From: Cliona cf. orientalis
Lineage: Eukaryota > Porifera > Demospongiae > Clionaida > Clionaidae
Length of the DNA stretch: 64,000 nt
Assembly (NCBI GenBank): GCA_963930775.1
Contig: OZ005701.1
Location: forward strand, 6,269,669 to 6,333,668
Direction: 5' to 3'
Both the position numbers and the translations under genes were made by a program. The notes below the pieces were generated by a model. That model had not been told where the DNA came from, did not search any database, and saw nothing but the letters and a program-made list of their open reading frames with translations. Positions 48,615 to 59,524 of the stretch are shown here, piece after piece; positions within the stretch are counted from its first letter, which is position 1; each line of letters begins with the position of its first letter.

Positions 48615-48884
48615 ACATTGATTGTCACGGCTAGCGAAAGTACTAAATGCCAGAAAATCAGTCTTCACCTAGCCACACAGGCCTATACAGAATTATCAGA
48701 CTAATTTCATACATGAAGGTAATTACCCATAGCTTATACAGAAACAAATATTGTACATGTATAAATGAGTATACTACAAAGAAACAAGATCACACTAGGG
48801 TTTCTCTGATGATAACTAGATAGTAGCTATTACATAGTAGCAAAGTTAATCATACAAAGGTGTCTTGAATTTGCATACTTGGAG

Positions 48885-51800
48885 TCATTGAGTGCACATG
48901 TAATCCATCGTGATTTGAGCCCCATCAGTGTTGTTAGACTGTGGTGGAGGACTGTCATCACAAGGTTGAGCAATTTCAATAACAGAGTGAGTTATTTCAA
49001 CATTGGTTGGTTGAACTGGAGCCAGAGGAACCCCATCCTCCCCCTCCTCCTTCTTTGGACGTTTGTCCTTTTTAACGAGGAGGAATATATGATAGATGAT
49101 TGCTCCAACAAGAAGAACCAATGTTATGACTGTAGAGGTATAAATTACAGCTGTCTGCTTTGTATTATCAGTTATAAAATGGTACAAACTAAAGGCAGAC
49201 AAAGCAAGAAGATTGAAATTAAGTCCTGTATCAATAACATCTACAAGCAAATTTTTGTACACAGTTACATGAGCAGTTTTTAAAGTGAGGAGACCTCCCA
49301 CTAAAATAATTACTGCCAACAGTGAGGCTTGTGGGTCCATAGACTTGGTTGGTGCTCGAATAGCAAACAAAACGACCCTCACAAGCAGTTGTAAGCCAGT
49401 CCAGTAGCGATGTTTACTGTTGTAAGGAGCGTGGTGGACAGAGATAAAGGCATTGAGTTTAGTGTTTCTCATCCATTTGAAAATTTTCCATGTTGGAGCA
49501 CGCACAAGCCACTGCCAGAGAAAGAGAAGAATTGTATAAAGGAAAGTAATTATTAGAATAATTCCCGCCACAATCCATAGAGCCAAGTGTTTTTGCTGAC
49601 GGTATTTTACGTTTCCATCAGGAAGCCATACGGTGATTTTTGAGCCATCTGGATAGTTAAGATCAGCGGGTAAAAGGATTATGATGCTTACTGATAGTAG
49701 TTTAGCATATGATAGCAGAATTAACGTAGCTAGAGTTGCAATTGGGTCTTTCTTTCCAATTAGTCTAGCAAATCGAGGGGAGTACTCACTGATAATGATA
49801 ACAATGATCACTAGAGCGATAATGTATGTTGGAAATAACAATTGAAGCCACGTCTTAACATAGGTATCAAGACCATCAATGAAACAGACATCAATTCCAA
49901 TATCTAGATTAAGCCAAGCTATAAATACAGTGGGAAAGCTATTTTCCGTTGATGGAAAGAAAATGGCACTGTTAACTGCTACGATATTTGCGTAGAAGAT
50001 AAAGCCACTGATCAGTCCAACAGCTACTGTGATGTTGAGGGCTAACAGTGCAGCCACCAACAAGATTCCTGCTACGATGGCGGCTATGAGAATTACAATG
50101 AATACTACAGGCCAGTGTGTCTGACAAGGTACACAGCGTGAACTACCTAGGGAGAGGCTGAGGTGTTTCTGACAACCTCCACATAGTATTCCAGTACGAT
50201 TGTAAGCACACTGTTCATCTGCTCCATCAGAATCATTGAGGTTCATGCTGATATTTTCGGTTAGAGGTTTGCAGTAATCGAATGGGCAGTGAGGATGAAT
50301 GATGTAACCGGGTGGGTTAGTGTAATCGATGTAATCAATCCATGCACTAGTGTTCACTCTCACTAGAGAGCTAGTTGCTATGTCACAGTTAGTGATGTGG
50401 GCGGGATGCAATCGTGAGTCACAAATACATTCACATCTTTCTTCTGTATCAAGTGGCTCAAAGCCAACTGGGCAAGTGCAGTCAGTGAAGGTTATATTCA
50501 GATGTCGTACAGAGAGTGTTGACTGTCCACATGGACCATCAGCGTAGAGGCTTAATTCTTCTGAGTCGTGTGGGGAAAACATATTGAAAGTTACGTTAGT
50601 ACAGTTTCTCCTCACACTCTTTTGGTGTCCTTTATTTAAAGTACTACCTGGTGAGGATAGAAAGCCTCTGATATTCGCATCTTCTACGGAGTGATTGGCC
50701 TGATCTACCGCAACAAGTGATACATTGAATGATTGTCCTTTCATAACTTTAGTGGCTGCTGGCTCGTAGCTGCAGTCTGGCTCCGTGTTCTTGCAGAAGC
50801 AAATTCGAACAGGTAGAGAAGATATCGTATCCAAAGCTGTAAATTTTATATTGCTAATATCACTGAGATAACTAACACCATGATTGTACTGCATTTGGTT
50901 CTGAAAAATATCAACATTGAATGGCCATGGAGTTGGGCTGCATCTGTCCAATAGTCCTCCAAACAGATTGGCTCCTTGCTCACTAGCTACATTATCGGAG
51001 AACAATATGCTTACTGTATTCGGCGCATACAAAATTAAACCACCATCATCACTGGGATAAAGTGGAAATGTTTGGATAAAGCATTCATTCAACTTGTCAT
51101 TGTCAGGAGAGCAAGCACCTGAGTTGGTGTTATCTGCTACGTGCATAGCTCCTCCGAGGTTGGCACGATTAGCATGAAACAGAATTAATGCCAACGAGTC
51201 TTCCTTTTCGACCTGTTGTCTTCCAGACATTTGTATATACATGTATATTTTGGGATTGATTTCTAAATATAAGCCACCCCCACTATTGTCTGCTTTATTC
51301 CTGATGAAATGAACAGTTCCCGGCTGATACACAGAAATTACTGAACTAGAGGCATGCATTCCTCCGCCAATGAGAGCATGATTGTTGGAAATAGTAATAC
51401 TATTTTGCCCTTTGATCTCGATGTCACTCTGCTGGAGGAAGATACCACCTCCACTAGTTATTGCCGAATTATTTTCCACTGTAATTTCACCGTGCATCAT
51501 AATTTTACTTTCGGTAGCCAACATTGCTCCTCCATACCTTGCTCGGTTATTCAAAAATATGCTTTCTCCCGTGAAAATCACGTTGGATTGGATACTTGTG
51601 ATTGCTCCTCCTTCTCGTGAAGGAAGCTTGATTGAATAAATCCTGTCGACATCACTTGTTGTGTTCAATGGTTCTGTACAGTTTTTGAATGTTGAACAGC
51701 CACTAAGAGTGAGATTGCTACTGAAAATATACAGCGACCCTGAATTATTGCCGAATGTGCTGTTGGCAATGTGTAAAGAACAACCAACGAAAAAGAACAC

Positions 51801-52919
51801 TCCACCATCAGAAGTTACTCTATTGTTAATAAATGTGCTATTGGTGATATTATTCAGCGATCCATGAGTTAGTATTACTCCACCAATAGACTTAGCAGTA
51901 TTGCTATCAAATGTAGAGCCGCTGATGTTCATGAATGAATTACTATCTGTTAACATCACTCCGCCGTAGAGTTCTGCTGTGTTGTTGCCGAAATGGTTCC
52001 TATCAATCTTGATGATGACTTCCTTTATAACCATGACCCCTCCATAACGTGCTCTATTGTGACAGAAGCTGGTTCCAATGATATGAAGATGGCTTCTATC
52101 AGCTAACAGTACCCCTCCTACCCTTGCTGTATTGTGTGTGAAAGTGCTGTTTACAATTGAAACGTTACTGAAGCTTGTGTACAATGCTCCACCACCTACA
52201 GATGATGTACCAGAGGTTGCAATATCTACGTCTATGGTATTGTTCGTAAAGTTGCAGCTGATAATTGAAACATTGCTGAACTCTATCTTCAAAGCCCTGC
52301 CATCTGTATTTACAGGCAGTAGATCTCCAAATAAAAGAATTAAATCTTTATGATAGACATTCATTTTGATATGACGTCGTGTGTTATGATTGAACGAGCT
52401 TCTTGTAATATGAGCGGTGATAACGTTATTCAGCACTAACCCCGTGCCTCTGCCTTTCACACTCTGAAACGTGGTATCTTCAACTACCAGCTCCACCACT
52501 TGGATAACACTGTTATTTCCACAGCCAACGAAGTTCAGCTTCTTTACTGCAACGAACGTCGTCTCACTGATGATGAACCTTCCTGACTGACTTTCACATT
52601 CAATGAATACAGTTCCATTGTCCTCTATGCCTTTAGTCATTGAGAAATTGGCTGCTTGAGAAAGAGAGAGCTCTCCATCGAGATTGTGATTTCCCGGCAG
52701 AAAGGAGAGAGATACTGTAGTTTTATTATTGGCTACACTGCCGAGGTAATTGCTGGAATTTGTGGCAAGCTCTGCTAGAGTAAGGCAGGGATCTCCAGGA
52801 CAGTGAATTTTTGAAGAGGGTGTGATGTAGTAGTGAAGTTGGCTGTGTGCCATGTCAGCAAACACCAAGAAAAACACTAGACTAAGTTGGAAGAGATAAC
52901 ATTGAACCATTGCGATCAT
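48885..52919 (-). CDS. POMP-TM5: beta-helix/multi-TM protein, intact
   Basis: A 1344-residue ORF from the ATG at 52919 (signal peptide MIAMVQCYLFQLSLVFFLVF). Full domain set: entry motif IHCPGDPCLTLAEL, beta-helix repeats, neck, about nine TM helices, and tail SPPPQSNNTDGAQITMDYMC. The membrane domain is almost identical to POMP-TM3. The ectodomain is a mosaic: the first 110 or so residues match POMP-TM2/4, the next part (RFIISETTFVAVKK) follows POMP-TM1, and the variable segment RHIKMNVYHKDLILLFGDLL is unique. Tail-to-tail with pseudogene D. It is the right-hand end of the array. Confidence 0.9.
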   Translation of the reverse strand: MIAMVQCYLFQLSLVFFLVFADMAHSQLHYYITPSSKIHCPGDPCLTLAELATNSSNYLGSVANNKTTVSLSFLPGNHNLDGELSLSQAANFSMTKGIEDNGTVFIECESQSGRFIISETTFVAVKKLNFVGCGNNSVIQVVELVVEDTTFQSVKGRGTGLVLNNVITAHITRSSFNHNTRRHIKMNVYHKDLILLFGDLLPVNTDGRALKIEFSNVSIISCNFTNNTIDVDIATSGTSSVGGGALYTSFSNVSIVNSTFTHNTARVGGVLLADRSHLHIIGTSFCHNRARYGGVMVIKEVIIKIDRNHFGNNTAELYGGVMLTDSNSFMNISGSTFDSNTAKSIGGVILTHGSLNNITNSTFINNRVTSDGGVFFFVGCSLHIANSTFGNNSGSLYIFSSNLTLSGCSTFKNCTEPLNTTSDVDRIYSIKLPSREGGAITSIQSNVIFTGESIFLNNRARYGGAMLATESKIMMHGEITVENNSAITSGGGIFLQQSDIEIKGQNSITISNNHALIGGGMHASSSVISVYQPGTVHFIRNKADNSGGGLYLEINPKIYMYIQMSGRQQVEKEDSLALILFHANRANLGGAMHVADNTNSGACSPDNDKLNECFIQTFPLYPSDDGGLILYAPNTVSILFSDNVASEQGANLFGGLLDRCSPTPWPFNVDIFQNQMQYNHGVSYLSDISNIKFTALDTISSLPVRICFCKNTEPDCSYEPAATKVMKGQSFNVSLVAVDQANHSVEDANIRGFLSSPGSTLNKGHQKSVRRNCTNVTFNMFSPHDSEELSLYADGPCGQSTLSVRHLNITFTDCTCPVGFEPLDTEERCECICDSRLHPAHITNCDIATSSLVRVNTSAWIDYIDYTNPPGYIIHPHCPFDYCKPLTENISMNLNDSDGADEQCAYNRTGILCGGCQKHLSLSLGSSRCVPCQTHWPVVFIVILIAAIVAGILLVAALLALNITVAVGLISGFIFYANIVAVNSAIFFPSTENSFPTVFIAWLNLDIGIDVCFIDGLDTYVKTWLQLLFPTYIIALVIIVIIISEYSPRFARLIGKKDPIATLATLILLSYAKLLSVSIIILLPADLNYPDGSKITVWLPDGNVKYRQQKHLALWIVAGIILIITFLYTILLFLWQWLVRAPTWKIFKWMRNTKLNAFISVHHAPYNSKHRYWTGLQLLVRVVLFAIRAPTKSMDPQASLLAVIILVGGLLTLKTAHVTVYKNLLVDVIDTGLNFNLLALSAFSLYHFITDNTKQTAVIYTSTVITLVLLVGAIIYHIFLLVKKDKRPKKEEGEDGVPLAPVQPTNVEITHSVIEIAQPCDDSPPPQSNNTDGAQITMDYMCTQ

Positions 52920-54934
52920 TGCTCCATGAAAAGCGTTAATAGCCAGTAAACAGACTCCTGTAACAATTAATTGACTAACTTAATCTTCTAACTCAATAGC
53001 TGCATGCAGATATCCAAACGATTCTACTAAACTGTAGTAGGTAGCTAATCCTCACACTTATTATTATACTATAGGTAAGGGCTGCAAAATTTAATATGTA
53101 GGCTGACTTCACCGAATTTTATTATTAAGGTTACCATTCCTTCCATGGAAACTACATAAGGCGTAATTGCTTCTTAATTAGCTCATTAGTTCAATAATTA
53201 GATTAAAGTAGGCACAGGAAGTATGGGCACACCAAATATCATGGTATAATAGTCCACGGAAGTATATACATGGAGATCAAACACGTGCAGCAAATTGGTG
53301 CCGAGGTATATTGTACCATAGGATGTAGCTACAGTGTACCATAGTTTGTAGCTACAATAGAAGGGTAATGGCCCGGATGATATCGATACTATTAATTATG
53401 ATGCAATTTTGAGATTGAGTGTAATAATCATATATCCACCAAACAATGAGCATGTCAGTGGAGGAGTATTGTTCTTCCTAGCTACACTACAAAAAGGGAA
53501 ATATCAGTTTGACATGTAGTTTGTCATTCTGGATGCAGGTGAGTGAATAAATCACACACATGGATTCAGATAATTACTGCAGTGGTATAAGAATGCTTAG
53601 GGGAACCAATATGAAAGAGGAAAAGTTTATTATTAGGTTCCCCTCTGCAAGTGATGCGTTTTATTCACTCACCTGCAACCAGAATGACATACAGTATGTC
53701 AAACTAACAGTTCTCTTTTTACAGTGTATAGCCTAGTACCAATTAACTACTCTCCATAGATTAATATTAATTTTGTTTCAGACAAATTTCATGGAGACCC
53801 ATCTAATATGAACAATGCTCATGATCACTGGTAAAGTAGCTAAAACACCCACTTCATTGTACTCTACAATAATAATATTATTATTCCTCAGAATTACTGG
53901 CTAAGGCATCCTTGTTAATGATATTTATGTCATTGGTGCATGCTTGAAATTCTGCAAAGGCATTGTGTCATGCTATAAGCGCTGATTGCCTGCTAATTGA
54001 AGCCGCACGCACCCACACGATAAATGAATACTGGGCGTGGTGGATGGCTGATAAGTTCGCGTGTACATTCAAATCTGCCCGCTGAGGCTCGCTCTGCTGG
54101 GTGTTCGACTTTCTGGGCATCATGTAGGCTCTCGATCCTATACTTATCAGTATTCTTACTCTTTAGCTGTCCATAACCGCAGATTGCAGGCTTCTCAACT
54201 CGATCGTTGCAAAATTAATGTCTTTTATCTAACTATTTTGGTACCAGTCACTACTGATCCGTTAACCTACTAAAGACCCTCTATCACCTCTAACTATCCC
54301 ACAATTTGGGGTTGAAGATTATGTTGCTATGGTAACTGCTACCAAAAGCCCTTGGTGGCACCATTAATTTAAAGCTGTTAATGCCAAGGGATATGCACAC
54401 ACTAGTCCAGTACTGTACATTCACATTACAATAAGCACTCCATCCATGGCAAGTACAATATAAGGCTTAGCTGTCCACCACCATCATCCTTGAGCTTTAT
54501 GGAATTTGATCATGGATTTACTTACCTGAATATTATAATAATATTATAGACTTACTAGTAATGAGTGCCTTTTTTGGAATAAATTAATGCTTCTATGCAA
54601 TAATAACAATGATTAAAATGCTCTTCCGAATTCCTAGGCTGTTGTACGTCACGTACGGTTACTGATCGATGACTTCATGCCTACATGTAGCTAATTATCA
54701 TGCCAGTATAGCATGATTATCTCGTAATTGTGCTTACTGGCAGTGTATTGTGGAGGTCCATGGCCATTCATAATACGGTATACAGCCCCAGATCCCATGG
54801 CCACCCCCACCCCTCCAACACCATGAAAATCAACCATGGCATTATCAGTAACTACTAGCTATAGCTGTACTACAATGTCATGATAAATGCGCGTTTTTCA
54901 AAATTAAAAATTTTTTTCCATGCGTTGTATTGGC
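52920..54934. other. POMP-TM5 upstream spacer
   Basis: Near-identical to 36158-38250 apart from indels. It contains a copy of the CCTAG-flanked MITE at 53477-53736 and lacks the second MITE found at 37273. The open frame at 54061-54273 also exists in the sister copy, without recognised similarity. No gene is supported. Confidence 0.5.
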
Positions 54935-55275
54935 AGCGTGCTACCTTCTCTGATAAGCACTGCTGGCCAAACTTCACGCATTCTCTTCAGAGTCTTGGCT
55001 TACGTGAATCTATGGATACTTGAAACTTGCCAATGCTAAATAAATATTTTAATAGCATGCATCACACGTGTCAGGCCACGACTGATTTGGAATTCAGAAG
55101 CTATAAGTTCATCTTTGTATCTATATGATAAGCATCGAAATCTGTCGCTATGGAGGTCGAGAGCCGGTCTTTGAGTGCATCCGATTCTCTGCGACTGAGG
55201 CACCATCACCGGTGTACTTGTACGCACTATATTGACGACCATTTACCAGATACTTGCAGCTACCTGGGCCGGGGA
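54935..55275 (+). repeat. Repeat family R1, copy 2
   Basis: Related to 40150-40480 and, inverted, to 55665-56110. Shared landmarks are CTTGGCTTACGTGA, CATCGAAA..TGTCGCTAT and ATTGACGACCATTTACCAGA. Together with 55665-56110 it forms an inverted repeat around the last XLF exon. Confidence 0.6.
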
Positions 55276-55356
55276 TATGGTCAAGTGCTTCATTGTAGTA
55301 AAATTAAGAATAGAACAGATTTTGGTAGTACTAGAGTATACATGTTCAAGGTGATA

Positions 55357-55578
55357 TCAAATAAGTTTCTTCTTTTTCTTTTTTGCTTTTGATTTATCTT
55401 CTTCTAATTTCCGTTTGAGTGCTTCACGTCGCTCCTGTTCACTATCCTAGAGTACAACAATATTCAGCGATAATAGTATTATCACAGTGCCTCCAAGCTG
55501 TTATTCTATCGTTAAAATTTAATATTCCTATTTTTCAGTGCATGCATTTCAGTATTTTACAACAAGCTTATATGTCAA

Positions 55579-55609
<31 letters not shown>

Positions 55610-58377
55610 ACTTTTCTTAGTATAATATGATTATCAGAATTTACTGTATTATGAACACTTGACCATCTCCCCAGTAGCTGCACAGTGTAATGGTGCGTGT
55701 GGTAAAAGGTCGTCAATAGAATGCGTTCACATCGATCGATGCTGGCCCCAGAAATCATGGAGATGGCGTCTAAGATCGACTCTCAACCTTGATAGCGACA
55801 AGTTTCGATGCTTCAATCACAGAGACGAACTCGACAACACAGTATTCCTTCCGAAGTTCAGGTTGGACGTCACGCTGCTGCAGCCGCGCGCGGGCCAGCC
55901 CCTAGGCCCTTGTGGCAGTGATGCGTGCTATATATAGCGCAAGGCTAGCTTTATTTATCCATGGCATTACGTAAGCCAAGAAAACACGTGAAGTCCAACC
56001 AACAGTACTTCTCAGAGAAAGTAGCGCTCAGCTTGTAATCTATTCGCTGGATACACGCGTAAGATACTCTACATATTTACTGATTTTCAAGTCTCAGAAA
56101 GGCTCCAGCGAGGCCCTGAATTTTCTCATAATTACCTCATAGATTACCTAAGAGATTACACCATAGGTTTCATCATAATTACACTATAATTACCTCATAA
56201 CCACAGAAAAGTAAATTGCTACTGGGGAGATAACGTCCACTTGCATGGCGTAAATGGTAATGGTCGTCGATAGTACAGGTATACATGTATTATACCGGGC
56301 GCGGAACGAATAACGCTGGGATTGACGACCTTTACCAGAAAAAGCGCTATAATTACAATGTCATAGAATAAGTCCTCACAAACCTCTATTGCTGCACTGG
56401 ATTTTGATTTTTCTGGTGACTTGGCTGCAGTTGTAGTTGATGGTGGATGTGCAGAGGCAGGGGGTACCGATGGTAGAAGGGATGCTGGGATTTTCCCCGC
56501 CCACGTTCCAGTAGTGGCGCTGTCCAGGTCACCGCCACCCTCTACCATTACAAGATCTGTGTATTAGACATAGTACGTGGGTAGGCTACTCAGATAATAT
56601 AATAATATCATAGCATCATAGCACAGGGCTAACAGTAATCATCGTTGCCAGGAGCACATTATGCATAGCCTCGTCCCCATTGAAAACATGGGAGTGGCCT
56701 GGAGACGAGGCTACATTATGCACTCATGTCACCATGTTGCAATTGGGAGGTCAAGATTCATGCATAACTTTCAAGCTCACAATAAAAAATTATATGGTAC
56801 ACACAGCACTTGACTCCTGTAATTAAAACTAGCGCATTCTAGTCACTTTATGGAGTAGGCTTACTCTATGCAGGGTTTAAAACTTAACTGGATATTCTTG
56901 TTATGGTATAATCTTAACTTCCATACCATCTTTCTTTGCTGCCCATTTCTGTATCAGAGCGATGTCCCTGTAGAGCTCATGAAATGCTGGCTCTGAGAGT
57001 GCTGCCAGTGGCTGTTGGGCGGACATTTCAAAGTGAGAAGAGGTGATCATCTCGTTAGCAAATGCCTTAGCATCAAATGGAGCTGTTTCCAAATATCCTG
57101 CATTCAAAGATTGGCTCTGAAACAAGCACAGAAGCAGGCTTGTTTATACCAAAATTCAATGAGTATATCCATTCATGGAACAACATCAATCATGTGTAAT
57201 AAGTTTAAACTTTGCACCTCACATTCTCTGGTATGTATGTACATGTACATGCACACGTATGTATATTATATACATCTACATGTATAATATGTGTGTACGT
57301 GAGCGTGAGTGCCAAATCTCAATCCTTCCATACATACTAAACTTACTTCTGGAGACAAGAGTTCCTTGATCCTTGTAGTCTTGGATCTCCTTGTCCTTCT
57401 TGGTCAGTAGCTTGTTCAGTTCCAGCTGCCTGCGCTGCAGTTCTCCCACCATGCACATCAGAGGCTCAATAAGGTGACATGAAAGCTACAAATCAGAGAA
57501 AGCAGAGAAGGGCACGCATTGATAAAGTTCGCATGATGGAAGCTACATGTAGATTCTATAAATTCTCTGTGCCATAACACATCTTGCAACCAAAGTACAT
57601 AAACTACATATTATATGTAGTCACAAACTAAAATGAATTACTTGCAAGTAATACCTCATTTTTTCTAAAAAAAATGGCACAATACTATGCTCTAACTTCA
57701 TCCAAATTTAAAGGTAAATGCTCAACATTCCTGTTGCACGTGTATACGTGTGATGAAAATTACTTTATATCATTCAGTAATAGGTGTCGAATAATCAAAT
57801 ATTTCTTAGTAGATAGAAAGGAAAGAGAGAGAGAGAAAGAGAGAGAGAGGGAGAAAGGGATACCCACCCATTACTGAAGCCTTACAGCTTTGGGCGGTGC
57901 CTTGGTACAGATGAACTCCCATGTGAACGGCAGAGACGAGAGAGTGGTGTGAAGGGTGAGGGTGACAGTGTCAGGAGGGGAGGAGTCTGGTGAAGTGTCG
58001 TCGGGGGATATGGTGAACGAAGCAGCAGCTGGTGGATCTTCAATGTTGGCGGAGAGATTGCTGAGGAGAACTGGGAGAGGGACCTCAACGTTAGGGTTCA
58101 AGGACTGGAGAGAGAGAGAGAGAGAAAGTGTGCGTAAGTTATACATTGGCTGCATACACCTTGCTACAACAGACAGAACACTCACCCTCCCTCTCCTAAG
58201 TATCTTCTCAGCTCCTGGGTCTTCCTCCCAGATCGTGGAGAGGTCGCTGATCATCACGTGATAGCCTTGATCGTCGAATAAGGCCTTAATCAAATACTTC
58301 TGTCCATTTACAGCGAGCGCTTTCCATTTCTGGGAGTCGAGAGAGGGAGTTCTCGCTCTCCGCCAAGCCACCGCCAT
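55357..58377 (-). CDS. NHEJ1: XLF/NHEJ1: non-homologous end-joining factor, six exons
   Basis: XLF forms filaments with XRCC4 that bridge DNA ends for Ku/ligase IV repair in the nucleus. Proposed exons: 58186-58377, 57886-58104, about 57343-57485, about 57114-56927, 56384-56556 and 55357-55446; about 334 residues versus 299 in human. The start MAVAWRRARTPS at 58377 has a good Kozak context. Matches to human XLF run in order: head domain (QGYHVMISDLSTIWEE; LSSLPFTWEF keeps the Leu equivalent to human Leu115, which contacts XRCC4), coiled-coil start (LIEPLMCMVGELQ, KDKEIQDYKDQGTLV), then APFDAKAF. A Ser/Pro-rich tail ends in a basic KKKKKKLI, at the place of the human Ku-binding KKPRGLFS. Splice sites of exons 1, 2, 5 and 6 agree in phase. 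The exon 3/4 junction is uncertain: the best donor (after 57347) is out of phase, and a donor four bases on would fit. Confidence 0.88.
55580..55609. repeat. Poly-C tract (about 30 bp)
   Basis: An uninterrupted run of C on the plus strand inside the last XLF intron. Length is probably unreliable in sequencing. A second C-run (about 18 bp) is at 61410-61427. Confidence 0.9.
55665..56110 (-). repeat. Repeat family R1, copy 3 (inverted)
   Basis: In reverse complement it follows 40150-40480 and 54935-55275: CTTGAAAATCAGTAAATATG, CTTGGCTTACGTAA, GAGTTCGTCTCTGTG, CATCGAAACTTGTCGCTATC, ATTGACGACCTTTTACCA. It lies in the last XLF intron. Confidence 0.6.
56666..56713. mobile_element. Short foldback element with 9-bp target duplication
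   Basis: A 48-bp element with ends TAGCCTCGTCCCC / GGAGACGAGGCTA, flanked by CATTATGCA on both sides (56657-56665 and 56714-56722). Same family as 39912-39985. It sits in an XLF intron. Confidence 0.75.
57820..57856. repeat. GA-rich microsatellite in an XLF intron
   Basis: A run of GAGAGA/GAAAGA units just downstream of XLF exon 2; a shorter GAGAGA run (58107-58124) abuts the acceptor of the same exon and forms its polypyrimidine tract on the minus strand. Confidence 0.8.
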
Positions 58378-59524
58378 TTTCGTACCAGTGTAGCCCCACC
58401 CCTTACCCTTTGCGCCTGCGCGCGCCGCCAAAAAGCCACGCCCATCAAGGTTAATAACTACGGCTAGCTAGCTATGGGCGTAACTAATTTGACCTTTGGA
58501 ATTCCATTAGTAACTGTGGTATGGTACCTTCGGGCAGCATGGCTTCTCGTCTGACGAGGCAGTTGTGGTGACCTCAGATCACCAACTCGTGCGATCGATC
58601 CTAGCTCACCGTTTGATGAATAGGTAGTTTATAGTAACTGTTCCAGTGCTGATTGTACTCGAGGAGTTTCAAGTTTTTAACGACAGAGACGTAGAAAAGT
58701 CTTCGAAAGAAACGTCCACAATCGTGGACGATCGTTTGAAAAACTTCAGATAAGGTCAATTAAACTTGTAGCTACCAAGTCTATGATCCCTCGTGAACTT
58801 CAGATCTATATCGAGCAAAGACACACGCAGCTGTCGTGGAATTAAAAGCTCCAGTCTGTGAATCGGCCAAATTCTAGATCAGGTTTTGAGTATTGAACTT
58901 GTGAAGCAAGTGTGACGAAACTCCCTCCAATTCTCACCTACACTTACGTTAAATAAACTCGGTGCCTGGCCCAGCTACAGTTCTACTATTGAAAGCTGCA
59001 GTTGACAACCAGCACTCGCCACTGGTCTTCACAAGCTGAGCTAGGTGGCTCAGGCCTGGAAAGAAAGGTGAATAATAATAAGCTTTTAATAGTATGTCTG
59101 GGTTTATTAGATAAGTCCCTTTGACACCCTATGTTTAATATTATTGATAAAAGTATGAGCAAGTGGATAATGGTATATACACTTGTAGTAGTTTCTTTCA
59201 GTTGCTGTTTAGAGGATCATAGCTTCCTGTATACACGTAGCTTGGTACATTTCTTGGTGCAGCCATAGGCGTAGTCATCCTTGTGCAATACCAAAGGGAA
59301 GGGATGGGGACCCATACCTACAACATGAAACTGGCGGACGCCACAGAGAATAATACAATTTGTGGTCGTGGTGAACGTGTGCCAGAAATTGTCCGTAAAG
59401 CCTTTATTTTCATTTTCGTGTCAGAGATCAACTTGTTTGTTTGTGGCTAGCCATAGGCTATTGGCTTAGTTACATGTACATACATGTACATGTAGCTCTC
59501 GTCTCGGTACGTGCAGGTGTGCAA
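58378..59524. promoter_or_regulatory. Head-to-head promoter region of XLF and the 59525 gene
   Basis: A divergent intergenic region of about 1.1 kb. Near XLF it is CpG-richer than the surroundings, with TGCGCCTGCGCGC (close to an NRF1 site) and CCACGCCC (Sp/KLF-like). On the plus-strand side, AAG|GTGAAT at about 59068 and CGTGCAG|G at about 59516 could bound a 5'-UTR intron. Promoter activity is inference. Confidence 0.4.

Larger units (their letters stand above)
48364..48657. mobile_element. Large foldback element with hammerhead cores, copy 2
   Basis: The same outer arms as the element at 31649, but 37 bp longer. The centre now contains two consecutive hairpins built from GACGCCATCATCAGGGAATG and its complement. 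Hammerhead cores occur in both outer arms. Confidence 0.7.

Noticed and set aside
54061..54273. 70-codon open frame, also at 37505-37725
   Set aside because: It is present in both duplicated spacers, but with no recognisable domain and no conserved start. More likely part of a repeat than a gene; kept only as a note in the spacer entries.
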